Source: Gracilaria vermiculophylla
Lineage: Eukaryota > Rhodophyta > Florideophyceae > Gracilariales > Gracilariaceae
NCBI GenBank assembly: GCA_019155205.2
Contig: JAHNZQ020000010.1
Location: 2,055,606-2,119,605, forward strand
DNA: 64,000 nt
Direction of reading: 5' to 3'
Part shown: positions 31,864-42,322 of the stretch, in pieces
How the letters are laid out: every line of letters starts with the position of its first letter
How positions within the stretch are numbered: position 1 is the stretch's first letter
Notes under the pieces: generated by a model
Database searches by the model: none
Told to the model about the DNA's origin: nothing
What the model saw: the letters and a program-made list of their open reading frames with translations, nothing else
Program-made: the position numbers and the translations under genes

Positions 31864-32636
31864 GAAACCTTGCGCCGGAGATACTCAAAGATATGCGGTC
31901 GCAGAGAGTTACATAACTTTTATCAGTAAAGCTGAACACGCCTGTAGACAAAGAACCCTGCGTTTGTTTTCCGTTCAATGATTAAAGCCACCGGTGAGCG
32001 ATCCACAAGTGACTCACAGATGGACAGTAGAAACGGGAAGACGCTGCGAGAAGGGCTGAAATGCTTCTCGAGGGAGTTGTTATTAACGATGCTAGCCCCT
32101 GCTAGGCTTGAAGATTAGTGATTTGCGAAATTGGCAGCCGTCAGGGGGCTGCCTTAGATGAGCTGCCTAGTTGTAAAGTAGCATGACGCCGCACCCGAGT
32201 GCAGTGGGCAGTGGCGTGGAGGGGGGTCCACCGGGGTCCTGAGAGCAGCTTCTGCAGATGTTGGGGCGCTTTACCGATGCAGCGGGCGAAAACGCGCAAA
32301 ATGGGGTCGGCCCTTTACCGTTGTAATTTGACGTAATTTGCGCTTGGCGCGAGATCATTGCGGCAGCAATCGCTGCGCGATGGGCAGAATCTGCACAAAG
32401 GCACCGCGGACGGGGCCTTCACAACTGTGCACCCTGCGGCGGCCGCCTGTCCTCAACTCCGTGGCCAAAGAGCACCTGCTCAATTTCGCGCCGCCGCACG
32501 GGAGATTGTGTGCGCGCCAAGCCCCTTCTCGAGCTCGCGTCTCGTTTGGCCCTGTTCTCGAGCCAACCGCATTGTGTGGCCGCCTCCCAGCGCGCTGCAC
32601 TTGTGCTCGTCTCCCCCCGCCTTCCCCCCTTCCGTC
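31864..32636. other. Intergenic with short perfect hairpin
   Basis: GGCAGCC (32133-32139) and GGCTGCC (32147-32153) form a 7-bp perfect stem with a 7-nt loop. From 32400 the DNA becomes GC-rich and contains the 5' leader of the next gene, whose frame is open but lacks an upstream ATG. Confidence 0.4.
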
Positions 32637-34238
32637 ATGGCCGAGCTCTCAATCAACGGTCTGCAGGCCGCGGCTGCCGTTGCTGGCGATGCTTTTGCAA
32701 CTGTTTTCGCCACCTCTCCTCGCAACGCCTCCGTCAACCGATTGCTTTCCGCCGCCCTCGATGTCAGTATCTCCGTCCCGACACCCGATCCTCACAACGC
32801 ACCCGGTAAACAATCGCGCAAGTCATCGACACGCGATGCGCAAATGTTGTGTGCTGGAGCCGTCCCGGGCGGCCCCCTGCTAATCACATTGGATGGCCTA
32901 CATGAAAGTACCATCCGCCCTTCTTTTGAACGCTGTATGGCGCTTGCCGCTTCTCTCTCAGGCGTCATCATGCTCAGTGTCCGCATGTACGATCTAATGA
33001 GATCATCCTCCTCTGGAGTTGCTCAAGTCATGGCTGCCATCGAGCGGTGTCTCTCACTCCGTGTATCGGGAGTAGCACCACCGCTTCCGACCAGACGCCT
33101 GTTTATTGTAGCTGTGCGCGATTATGAAAGTGATGAGGTCGACCAAGTTGAACTGGAACAAGCTATCGAAGACCAATTATCAGCAGCGTACAGAGAAATC
33201 GACCTTCCCTCGGGTTATTCGGCCACTCAGTTCTCAGATTTATTCGATATCCAAGTCTATACGCTACCCAACGACAAGCATTGTGAGGCCGATTTTCAAG
33301 CAGCTGCAAACAAGCTAGGTGCCGCTTTGAGAGAAACAAACAACAAGTACGCCGATGCAGGAATCACCCCAGAACGACTGTCAGACTTCACTGCAAGGAT
33401 CCGGGATGCTCTCTCTCGTGAACCCGGCTCCGATCTGCCTGAAGAGCGGGAACTCACGGCCACTTTTGCGTGCAATGCAATCATGAAGAGTGTTCTTGAC
33501 AAGTATCGAATCTCCACCAAGCATTGGAAAACACAAGTAGATGCGGGCCGAGTCATTGCCAAATTTGGCGTTGAGAACGACCGCCGCATAGAGAGAACGC
33601 TCGAAGTGTTTGACAAAGATGCCTTTGCATATAAAGCATCCAAAGCATACCAAAGAAAGAGGGATGAGCTGAAATCCCGATTGCTTTCTGACTCATATGC
33701 TTTGTTTGCGAAACAGATTCTCAAAGTTCGAGAGAACTCTTATCAGTTCTTCCGTGGAAAGCTTGCAAGAATCAGAATCACAGACAAGGTGGAAAAACAT
33801 GTCAAAGGAGCCGTCAATGAAGCCGAAAGATACTTTGTCGAGCATGGAGAGGCCCTGCGTTCCAAGCTAGGCAGTTGGCGTTTCGACAATGAGCGTGAAG
33901 AACTTGTCAACCATATGCGAGATGATGCCACGGAGAGACTGCAACTGGCTCGATTGCAGGGGAACTATGTCCCGTCTATTCGGGCGCCGATTGCGTTTGC
34001 ATTTCATACACTTTTGTTAGCGCCTTTCGGACAAGATTCTCGCGCGCAAGTGCCCTACGCCGACGAAATGAAGCAGACGTATGATCCAGATAAGGCTAAG
34101 CAAGCCTTTATTATGCGCGTCAGACCTTTCCAGAGGAGCGACGCCATTTCTTTGAAGGACTCTGACGAACTCCCCTCAAGCGCTGTTGACGTACTTGCTC
34201 CGCTCTTTGAGGATGATGCGACAACTAAAGGCTCTTGA
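32637..34238 (+). CDS. SEY1/RHD3-family protein lacking GTPase motifs and membrane anchor
   Basis: 533 aa from ATG 32637 (context CCGTCATGG). Several blocks align with plant RHD3/yeast Sey1: LFIVAVRDYESDEV (the G4 IRD region); FSDLFDIQVYTLPND (FFNVEVVAL in RHD3); DLPEERELTATFACNAIM (DLPAHKVMVATVRCEEI); and the following helical-bundle segment around LEVFDKDAFAYK. The part that should hold the P-loop reads VFATSPRNASVNRLL and has no GKS/T. The G3 region reads LITLDGLHEST and is damaged. The C-terminus stops before the paired transmembrane helices of the family. Sey1/RHD3 proteins fuse ER tubules by GTP hydrolysis; this copy cannot do that as read. A regulatory or scaffolding role for a pseudo-GTPase is inference. 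No downstream exon with membrane helices is visible. Confidence 0.65.
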   Translation: MAELSINGLQAAAAVAGDAFATVFATSPRNASVNRLLSAALDVSISVPTPDPHNAPGKQSRKSSTRDAQMLCAGAVPGGPLLITLDGLHESTIRPSFERCMALAASLSGVIMLSVRMYDLMRSSSSGVAQVMAAIERCLSLRVSGVAPPLPTRRLFIVAVRDYESDEVDQVELEQAIEDQLSAAYREIDLPSGYSATQFSDLFDIQVYTLPNDKHCEADFQAAANKLGAALRETNNKYADAGITPERLSDFTARIRDALSREPGSDLPEERELTATFACNAIMKSVLDKYRISTKHWKTQVDAGRVIAKFGVENDRRIERTLEVFDKDAFAYKASKAYQRKRDELKSRLLSDSYALFAKQILKVRENSYQFFRGKLARIRITDKVEKHVKGAVNEAERYFVEHGEALRSKLGSWRFDNEREELVNHMRDDATERLQLARLQGNYVPSIRAPIAFAFHTLLLAPFGQDSRAQVPYADEMKQTYDPDKAKQAFIMRVRPFQRSDAISLKDSDELPSSAVDVLAPLFEDDATTKGS

Positions 34239-34729
34239 GGTTTGAGGTCGTATGAAAATACTGTTGCTTCGCAGTTTTAACTGGCGGAAATCTTAAACGA
34301 AGCATATGAAGTTGGTAGCCTTATATCTCTACCACTAACTAAACACTCAGATTGACTACTTCTCTTCAGCTAATACAAGTAGCATTTGAACGTTTGTAGT
34401 TCCTGAGGTTATCCCCTCTTCCTAATGGATAAGAACAAAGAGAGAAAAGGGGTTCTGCGTTGGGTCGGCTATGAGACACATGCATTTGTATGTGACCTAG
34501 AGATGCTCGTTGGAGATTTTTTCTCGTCCCGGAAATCTATAACGAAACCATTATCGAATTCTTTGCGTTGTTTGTGTTTAGCCTCGATAAAGTTAGATGC
34601 GCTACGTATACCAGGTATCGAGAATAAGCACAAGACGATACTAAGTTTTACAGACATGAACCTGCCAAGAGGCTTTAATTAAGGCATTTTCGAAACACGA
34701 TGTGACAGTAAGGTATATGTATCCGGCTT
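34239..34729. other. Convergent intergenic region, AT-rich
   Basis: Separates the 3' ends of the SEY1-like gene and the deacetylase gene. No supported gene, and no hydrophobic coding stretch that could complete the SEY1-like protein. Confidence 0.45.
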
Positions 34730-36121
34730 TTACCGTGGGTTTCTAACTTCTGAGATAGTTTTTGTTTCGTCTAAGGGTGATTCTCGTAAGAAAATATTCT
34801 TTACGACGGCAGATGTCTGTCTCAAATATGAATATGTATTCTCGTCGTCCATAGGAAGTGGTTTTATATCTCGTGTGAAAGTAGGTCCATAAAGATCGAA
34901 GTAATCGTCATGAAGAGGTACGTCCCTAGCAAAACGTAATTGACCACTCTCACCGTCAAACTCGGAGACGTGTTCAATACATGTTTGAAGGACATCTGTC
35001 CATACCTTTGCGGCATTTGTGGAGTTGTAACCCCCGCCTCCCAGAATGAGCAAGGGAATCTTGAAACCGAGGAGGTGTTCCACGCATGCAGTGTACGCTT
35101 CAGCAGTAAGATTGAAACCACCTAACGGATCTCCTGCTACACCGTCGCAACCACACTGGAGTACGAAAACGTCAGGCTGATGATAATCTATGACCGTATT
35201 CATGACATTGTCGAAAAGATGGATATAGGCATCATTCCTTATCCCACGATGAAGAGGGATACGTATAGCGCCGCAATATGCTGGTTCTTGTCTCGGCAGA
35301 ATCTCATGACCAGTCCCCGGATAAAATCCTCGTTCGGCGAGATGAAACGAAACAGTTGTGACCGTATTATCGTAGAGAAACGATTCTTCCACACCGTCGC
35401 CGTGATGTATGTCAATGTCAATGTATAGCACGTGGGAAATATCTCTTTGAGATAAAAGGACCTTGCAAGCAACGACCGCATCATTCACTGCGCATTTAAA
35501 AAGATGGTTAGTACAATGAAAATCCGTGTCATGCCGCTGGTACATTTAAAAAGAAAGATATCAGTCATTACAATAGCAGAACCCGTGGGCTGAGTCATAC
35601 ATAGCATGATGGCGACCACCGTCGAACCAACAGGCAACCTTAGCGCCATTAGAAATAAGCCGCTCGGCGGCAATAACCGCACCACCAACCGTAAGCAAAC
35701 CAAGTTCCCAAACTCCTGGAAAAATAGGACAGTCGTCGATGAGTCCTGCTTCTTCGAGGAGCATCCGTCTTTCCTCTTCATTTCCAAAATCAATATCATC
35801 GAGTTCCGAAAAAGCGCAATCCTCATCGACTTCTCCGTGATAAAACGTAGAGGCTCCTCGCAATATACTGAGGTAGTGACGAGTGTGTGCCAACAGCGCC
35901 TCCGATAATGTAGCTACCCGAAGCGGCTGCACATCACAAAGACCTTCCAGTCCGCAGGCGCGAATTAAAGAATGAACTATTGCTGATCTCTGTCCGTGCT
36001 TTGAAATCGAGTCCAGGGATTTAAAACTATCCGAAGGTGGGACGTAAACAACTTTTCTTCTCGAGTTTGAAAGGCTTTCCTTCAGACCATCGTACTGTTG
36101 CTCCGGGCTTCTTAGACTCAT
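34730..36121 (-). CDS. HDAC8: Class I histone deacetylase, HDAC8-like
   Basis: Predicted CDS is complement(join(34730..35487, 35572..36121)), 435 aa. The 84-nt intron has donor GTAATG, acceptor GCGCAG and a TACTAAC branch site. Splicing restores GFCYLNDAVV, the invariant class I sequence, across the junction. Catalytic residues are all present: the paired histidines (GGRHHAM), the zinc ligands in YIDIDIHHGDG, the third ligand in CDGVAGDPLGGF, and the tyrosine in ILGGGGYNS. The N-terminal SAIVHSLIRACGL and overall spacing match HDAC8 more than RPD3. It removes acetyl groups from histone or other lysines, probably in the nucleus. It lacks a long C-terminal tail. Confidence 0.93.
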
Positions 36122-36853
36122 CTTTTGGTTCTTTAGTTTGACGAAAGTTCCTTCACATAGCTTCTCGTCTTTTTTACAAGTCGATTGGTATGTGAATGGA
36201 GCAAATGTATTGTAACCCGTCTAAGGCTTGAACCTTCGGCACTGGTATATTTGTGCTTTGTGAAGCAGAGCTCACAGCAAAAAGTGCACCAGAATTTCCT
36301 TCCCTAAAACGATTGCAACGGCGAAGGAGAGCTTCAAGAATGCAAGAGCAGTTTACCTTTTATACATCATTACGAAGGGTATTCGCGCACGAAAAGATGG
36401 GGCATCCACGGGTGAATGTGCAATAACTCCGTCAATGTGAGAAAACGGATTGATCGTTGGCTTCCATATAGAGGAGATCGATAAATTCCCAGACAGGATT
36501 TTATGTGAAAAATGAAAAACTTTTATTCTCACACTGGAAAACGTTCGGCAGTTACAAAGGCAGCATTTCTGGACCACAAGTTAGAAGATCGCATTCCCAG
36601 ACATCCCGTACGATGCAGTTGCCGTCGTTTAAGGTTCCAGATATATTTCTCTGATGCGGTCAGCGATGTGCTCTGACTCATTTTCTGGTCAGGATGGAGT
36701 TTCACCAAATGCAAACAGAACACGAAGATGCGTAATGGATTTCCTTAGCGACTTTCCTGACGATTAAACGTTCTTCCCCTGACCTGCTCACATCTCGTTG
36801 CACACCAAGAGTCAGTGGAAGTCTTTTATATCATCAGCAAAATACGCCACAAT
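36122..36853. other. Divergent promoter region
   Basis: Lies between the deacetylase gene (minus) and the antiporter gene (plus). No supported gene. Short frames around 36353-36723 lack any protein-like signal. Confidence 0.4.
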
Positions 36854-38383
36854 ATGTTTACTTTCATCAGCACTCCTTCCCTCCACCATAAACGTCAGTG
36901 CATATCTACCATCGATAAATCACAATGGATTACATTTCATTCTGGAACGACTCGGACGGTTTTTCGTGCGCAGCGCACGCGTGGACAGTTTTGCGCCGCT
37001 GCACCCACCTTCCCATCTGATCGTGGGCGAAGAAAAGTAATGAATGTACCATCACCATCGACAACGACACTGCCGCACGTTTACAAATCAGTACGCCTTC
37101 GCATTTTTATAACTATGCTTATGGCATACGCTACATACTATATAACCCGATTCAGCTTCCCCTTCGCTGCCCCAATTATGCAGGAAGAACTCAACTTGTC
37201 ACTACAACAAGTCGGCATAATTTCCTCATGTTTCCCTGCAACTTATGGAGTTTCCAAGCTATTTGGGGGTATGGCCGCTGATCTACGATCTCCACGACTA
37301 ATGCTCTCGGCTGGACTTTTGCTAGCGGCATTTTGCAATGCTATATTCGCTGCTGGCAGTTCCCTTTCCTTTTTCGCGGTTATTTGGGCGTTGAACGGCC
37401 TTGTATCAAGTGTTGGCTTTCCTGCTTGTGCAAAACTTCTCTCCGTTTGGTTTTCACGTTCTGAGCGAGGGACATACTGGGGTCTACTCAACGTCAGTCT
37501 CAATGTCGGCGGAGCAGTATCTCCGGTCATAGTTGGTGCGACGGCTGCAAAGTATGGTTGGCAGTGCGGAATGCTCCTTCCCGCATTGATGGCTTTAGTC
37601 ATGGGTGTTTTATCGTTTACCGCGATATCGGATTCTCCTAATGCTTCCAAGCTTCCTCCGACCCCATTACTGCCCCCTCCACAGAAAGAGAAAAAGTCAG
37701 ACTCTGCGTGGATTACTTTTGTGCAACAACTACGGAAGGGCGTTATTCAAGAGCGCTCTGTTTGGCTGCTCGCTGCCGCATACTTTTTCGTGTACGTTGT
37801 GCGCCAAGCGCTCACGAGCTGGACCATATTTTATCTAATGAAAGAACGTGGAATTGTCAGTCTTGCGGAAGCTGGTCTGAGGGTATCCGGTCTTGAAATT
37901 GGAGGGTTGCTAGGCAGCGTTACTTCGGGATGGCTTTCGGATCTACTAATCAGAAGAAACGCATCAGCTGGGGCGATTGGTTTGCGAATCCAGGTAGTCC
38001 TATTTTACGTTGTATTAACGGCTTTCTGCGTTTCTGCCTTTTTTGCGATTCCGGTAACTCGCACCCTCATGCCATTGCAGTGGGCTCTATTTGCACTGAC
38101 AGGTGTTGGGTTGTACGGGCAGCAACTCTTAGTCGGATTGTGCAGCACGGAGTGTGTGGATCGTCGATATGCTGGAACCAGTAACGGTTTTGTCGGCTTG
38201 TTGGCGTATGCCGGGGCCGCTCTTGCTGGTTTCCCACTGTCACTGTGTGTTAAGCAATTTGGCTGGGGTGCACTGCAGGCTGTCGTCATCGGATGCTCGA
38301 TAATGGTAGCGTTGCTCGTTCTGCCATTGCTCAGAAAACATTCTCATGAACAGAAGATTGCCCTTGTAAACGTGGATTGCTGA
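36854..38383 (+). CDS. Organophosphate:phosphate antiporter (SLC37/GlpT-UhpT family)
   Basis: 509 aa from ATG 36854; a second ATG at 37040 would remove a 62-residue leader. That leader is Ser/Thr/Arg-rich with few acids (MFTFISTPSLHH...VFRAQRTRGQFCAAAP) and looks like an organelle transit peptide. The body has about 12 hydrophobic helices with the major-facilitator and OPA features: YYITRFSFPFAAPIM after helix 1; a GMAADLRSPR loop; LNGLVSSVGFPACAKLLSVWF; a central loop rich in Pro/Lys; and SGLEIGGLLGSVTSGWLSD. This closely parallels glucose-6-phosphate translocase SLC37A4 and UhpC/UhpT. It would exchange a sugar phosphate or glycerol phosphate for inorganic phosphate, in a plastid or ER membrane depending on the true start. 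Confidence 0.85.
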   Translation: MFTFISTPSLHHKRQCISTIDKSQWITFHSGTTRTVFRAQRTRGQFCAAAPTFPSDRGRRKVMNVPSPSTTTLPHVYKSVRLRIFITMLMAYATYYITRFSFPFAAPIMQEELNLSLQQVGIISSCFPATYGVSKLFGGMAADLRSPRLMLSAGLLLAAFCNAIFAAGSSLSFFAVIWALNGLVSSVGFPACAKLLSVWFSRSERGTYWGLLNVSLNVGGAVSPVIVGATAAKYGWQCGMLLPALMALVMGVLSFTAISDSPNASKLPPTPLLPPPQKEKKSDSAWITFVQQLRKGVIQERSVWLLAAAYFFVYVVRQALTSWTIFYLMKERGIVSLAEAGLRVSGLEIGGLLGSVTSGWLSDLLIRRNASAGAIGLRIQVVLFYVVLTAFCVSAFFAIPVTRTLMPLQWALFALTGVGLYGQQLLVGLCSTECVDRRYAGTSNGFVGLLAYAGAALAGFPLSLCVKQFGWGALQAVVIGCSIMVALLVLPLLRKHSHEQKIALVNVDC

Positions 38384-39339
38384 GCTTTCATGAACAACAA
38401 AGTATTTCTTCTTGTTCTTTCATAAAATCCTTTACTCGAGATTTCGAAGTGACAGGAGGTTTTTTTGTAAAGATATTCATCTCATTATACAACTACCAAA
38501 AACCATTGTTTACTGCAATCGGCCATTCATTACCAGAAGTATCCATGCGAGAGTTTGGTCCGCTAGCTAGTACGTGTATGTATCTACAATTGTTCTTTCT
38601 ATCTTTGACGAATGCTTGAGCATTGTTTTCTTATGTTCTTACTGGAAGTTTTAAATACCCCTCACACCTCTATTTCTTCCGTGAAAAAGGAGTTCATTGA
38701 TTCAGTGTTGGAAAGAACAGACTGTGAATAAAGAACAATCCTGTGCATTTTTACATGACTAGGATGGCTACCTGTTCATCAAAGAGTCTCTAGATCAGTG
38801 GGAAATTTCCCATTACCTGCAAAGAAGACTCAACTTCCACTTTTGGGAAGATTGTAAACACTATACCGCATAGATCCAAGGATACGAGCGGTGTTGACTA
38901 GTTTTCATCTGGCACACAACCAAACAGTTCGCGTACTAACACGCAGTCAGTCCCTGTACGGAAGGAAAAGTACTCCGCCGTGTGAGCGGTACTGCAACCA
39001 AAAAAGAAGACCAATACAACTGTTTCGATGCACACTAACCAATGCTACTCGTTGTGATGAGCAACTGCTCCCGGCGGAAAGAGAAGGCGTGCCGTTGATA
39101 TATATGGATGAGAAATGGCCGTTATGGTTTGGGCTTGCTCAAGGAGAGAGAATTACCGGTAGAGACGCTTCTCCTGCCATCTAAGAACCAGGGATGTCAG
39201 ACCATAATAAAAAGAAGGTAGTGTAACTGCATTGATACGCATCTTTCTTTTGTACTACATCATTTGCGAATAGAAAACCGTATTTTCAGGCAACTTTGTC
39301 TTGAGACGGGAAAATGAGACGTGACAAACAGTTCCATAT
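38384..39339. other. Convergent intergenic region
   Basis: A plus-strand frame (38891-39184) without an ATG ends in protein-like sequence (YMDEKWPLWFGLAQGE) and could be the last exon of a small gene, but no first exon could be found. AATAAAAAG at about 39206 could be a polyadenylation signal. Otherwise nothing. Confidence 0.35.
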
Positions 39340-39973
39340 TCATGACTGGGCTTTACTTTCTGTGTAGGCCACCGGAAATAGAGCGGCAGCAACATTTCTG
39401 TCTTCTTGATTCAGCACATTGAAAGTGTGACATGCGTTCTTCGTGTCCATTGCTTCTACATTGACCCGTATCTCTTTGAAGAAATTCATGACATCGGACG
39501 AGAGAGGCTGACAACGTGCAGTTCATCGACACAAATTCACAACGTGTTAGTGGAACCGATGCGAGCATGGTAGTACCGAAAATTGTTATACGTACATGTG
39601 ATACACTTCCCGTCCCCACAAGCACTATATCTGGCCGCGGGATGATAAGTTTAATTAGCGCAAATGAGCCCGGGCAGACTTGCCGAATGTGGTCCACATT
39701 CCAAATAGTAGAAAAGGAAGGCATGATAAGCACTGATCCGTATACACGAACGCCGCTTATCGTGAATGAACCTGTTCCGATCGAGTCAATTACGGCTCTT
39801 TGAGCACCTTGCGGCTCAGTGGTAGTGTCTATAAGCTCATATCCAAGGGAATCAAACGGTTTCCTCTCTGGACGTCGTGGAAACAGATCCGGGGGTCCTT
39901 GCGCTCCCGATTTCGAGCAAAACAGTCGTCTTCTCTCGCCGTGCAAGAGACGTAGTAGACCCGCTGTCTTCAT
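39340..39973 (-). CDS. NDUFAF3: NDUFAF3/Mth938-domain complex I assembly factor
   Basis: Predicted CDS is complement(join(39340..39507, 39605..39973)), 178 aa. The unspliced frame loses homology after the motif VLVGTGS. Removing a 97-nt intron (donor GTATCA, acceptor TTGTCAG, branch CACTAAC) restores PLSSDVMNFFKEIRVNVEAM and then DTKNACHTFNVLNQEDRNVA, which completes the domain in phase. The N-terminus (MKTAGLLRLLHGERRRLF) is a basic amphipathic mitochondrial leader. The Mth938 fold carries ISGVRVYGSVLIMPS and NVDHIRQVCPGSFALI. In animals this protein works with NDUFAF4 in the early assembly of the Q module of respiratory complex I. Length matches the human protein (184 aa). Confidence 0.88.
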
Positions 39974-41215
39974 ATCGCAGTCCTTGATCCACAAGCTCCA
40001 AGAACGTGGCGAGCAGGAATAGCTGGTTGATCGCAGATCTGCAAACTTTTGGTTGCGCCAACAACAGAGTGGCTTCGGCGGAGATTCACAATTGCATGCC
40101 TTTCGTTTAAATAATCGCCCCCGCGCCGTGTGTTGAAGATGTTTTGATATTTGTGGATCACTTAACGATCATGGTCGTCCTTTGTTAGACGCACCGTCGC
40201 TCTAGATAGCTTCGACGGACGCGTATGGTGCGCGTCACAGTTCGCCTCCGTATTCCCTGCTTCCCTGAGGATCAAGATTAGTATAGGCTCAATCTCGGGA
40301 GCTTTTTACATGCAGTTAATACTTAAAGCAGCAGGTTGCGCGTTTGTTCCTTCACCACTCAAATGACTTCAGCTCGCGACCGTCACTATCAGCGCATGCC
40401 CAGGGTCGGAAAAAAACTGATGGGGATGGGATTGAATATTTATGAGCAATCTCACATTTGATGTCTACCTGTTCCTCTCTTTTCCCATCAACTCGTAATT
40501 TCATAATTACTGGTTTGGCAATTTCCATCACCCATCAATCTTAACAAGGAGGCGCTTATCTGTCACTCAACATATCAATCTGTGGCCCTACGCCCCGTCT
40601 TTTCATTTTCCAACCTCTTGTTGCTCGCTACGGTCAGATTTATTGTTAACATGTTAACGCGTAAAGCATTTCACATTGCAGGTGTCAATATGATGGGTGA
40701 TTTGATTAGAAAGGTCCCATCAGGTTGCAATCTTATGATTAGAGCGCAATGGCCGATTGCAATCTTTAGGATTGCAGGTATTTGTTATCCCATTTACGAA
40801 GTCACAACCCATGCCCATGCCTTGTGCTCCGACTTCGCCCGACCGCAGATGTTCAAACAATTGTTAGCTTTACCATCCACAAGCGCAAAACCTGCTACTG
40901 TACAGTACTGTACGACCAACATACAATAGCACGTAGGGTACTAAGTTCTAAATCGAAGCGTCATTGATGCCTATCTCGTCACAGTTTGCTGATTGCAACG
41001 CAGAAACGGCTAAATTTCAGTTTCAGGGTTGACACCCTCAAAGTTGGGCTCCGAGACGTGACTTACCATCTTTTCAAAAAGCTTGCGCTGCTTGCTCAAA
41101 TTCTACGACTCGCCTTCGCTACCGCCGGAGCCAAGTATTTAACACCACCAGAGCACCATTAAGCCACGCGGCCAGCTCGCGATATCACCATTGTTGCTTT
41201 TATCTCGCGGTAAAA
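39974..41215. other. Divergent intergenic region with short palindromic repeats
   Basis: Around 40640-40790 are GTTAACATGTTAAC (palindrome) and repeated TTGCAATCTT, the second inside the palindrome GATTGCAATC, about 30 bp apart. These could be binding sites of regulators, but no function is shown. No coding region is supported. Confidence 0.35.
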
Positions 41216-42322
41216 ATGAGAGCACACTCAACCTCCTCAAACAGAGCCAGTGCAGTAGGTTCTTCACGTCGCCGTGCCCAGGCTATTCATTCAACCCGCA
41301 AGAAGGCTTCTGAACTAGTTCGACCGCTTGTTGTTTCTGCCTCTCTGATTCTGGTTGTGGTGTTCCTTCTTATTCATTCTCGTGATCATTCAAAGTCATT
41401 TAGACTTTTCTTAGGTCCACGATCAGCCAGCGCAGAGGACGATTTGTTGTATGATGATCAGGTGGCCAGGGCTGCCCGCCATGCACGGCCTTTTCCGGAA
41501 TGTACCGCCAAAGGCATGCGTGCAAAATCCTTCCTAATAGTATTCATGGGCCATTCTGGTTCATCTGCTGTTTTATCCGAGCTACGGTCGCATTCACAGG
41601 TATATATGGAAGTAGGAGAGTTGGTCGATCATCAGCCCGTGTTTAACTCCACAGAAGCATTAGAAATGACTGCGGCTTTTTTCGAGCGCGGTATAAGTGA
41701 AGGTAAAGTGCCTGGTTTCAAGATCAGACCTGGACACATCCTCAATAAATCAGAAGAGTTTCGGAAACTAGCTGACAAGTATCAAACCAGAATACTTTGG
41801 AATTATAGAAGAAACCTGTTCAAAGCGAGTGTTGGAGAATACTCACACCGCTACTTGAATGATACAGCTGTGGTAGAGGGCTTAAGACAAAACGTTACCA
41901 TGCAGCAGCGCTGCAATCAAGGAGCTGGATGTCGCTTTCGAATCGATGACTTTCAATTTCTTCATAATACTATTCGTAACAAAGTACGGAGTCATCACGC
42001 AATTATTGATGCTGTCCACGCCATAACCGGGGGCAATGGATGTGTTCGTGAGGTTCCGTACGAAGATTATCTGTACGACCGAAGGAACGTTATGAAGGAC
42101 ATTCAAACATTTCTTGGACTGACCTTTGAGCAGACTCAGCCTTCTCGGTTTAAAGCTACAGGGGATAATTTGTGCGACGTGGTTGAGAATTGGGACCAGC
42201 TTTGCGTCAATTTCTATGGATGTTTTGTGTGGCAGAAAATGCTCGAAGATGTAAGGAATGGATGCTTTTGTAAGTATTCCAGCGGTCCAACAAAGTATTG
42301 CAGCACTGAACCAGTAGAATAA
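41216..42322 (+). CDS. Golgi-type carbohydrate sulfotransferase
   Basis: 368 aa, single exon, ATG at 41216. A basic cytosolic tail of about 35 residues is followed by one membrane anchor (about 36-53, LVVSASLILVVVFLLI), giving a type II topology. The lumenal part has the two PAPS-binding elements: a 5'-phosphosulfate loop FLIVFMGHSGSSAVLSELRS (106-125) and a 3'-phosphate element ILWNYRRNLFKASVGEYSH (193-211) with Arg and Ser in place. VPYEDYLYDRRNVMKDIQ follows as in many Golgi sulfotransferases. Six C-terminal cysteines suggest disulfides. It would sulfate a glycan in the Golgi; in red algae galactan sulfation is an obvious candidate, but the acceptor cannot be read from sequence. Confidence 0.8.
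   Translation: MRAHSTSSNRASAVGSSRRRAQAIHSTRKKASELVRPLVVSASLILVVVFLLIHSRDHSKSFRLFLGPRSASAEDDLLYDDQVARAARHARPFPECTAKGMRAKSFLIVFMGHSGSSAVLSELRSHSQVYMEVGELVDHQPVFNSTEALEMTAAFFERGISEGKVPGFKIRPGHILNKSEEFRKLADKYQTRILWNYRRNLFKASVGEYSHRYLNDTAVVEGLRQNVTMQQRCNQGAGCRFRIDDFQFLHNTIRNKVRSHHAIIDAVHAITGGNGCVREVPYEDYLYDRRNVMKDIQTFLGLTFEQTQPSRFKATGDNLCDVVENWDQLCVNFYGCFVWQKMLEDVRNGCFCKYSSGPTKYCSTEPVE

Noticed and set aside
32133..32153. Perfect 7-bp hairpin GGCAGCC/GGCTGCC
   Set aside because: Short stems of this size are common, and there is no U-tract or known RNA family pattern.
38891..39184. Plus-strand frame ending in YMDEKWPLWFGLAQGE, first thought to be a light-harvesting-like one-helix protein
   Set aside because: It has no ATG, no membrane helix and no ExxNxR-type chlorophyll-binding motif.
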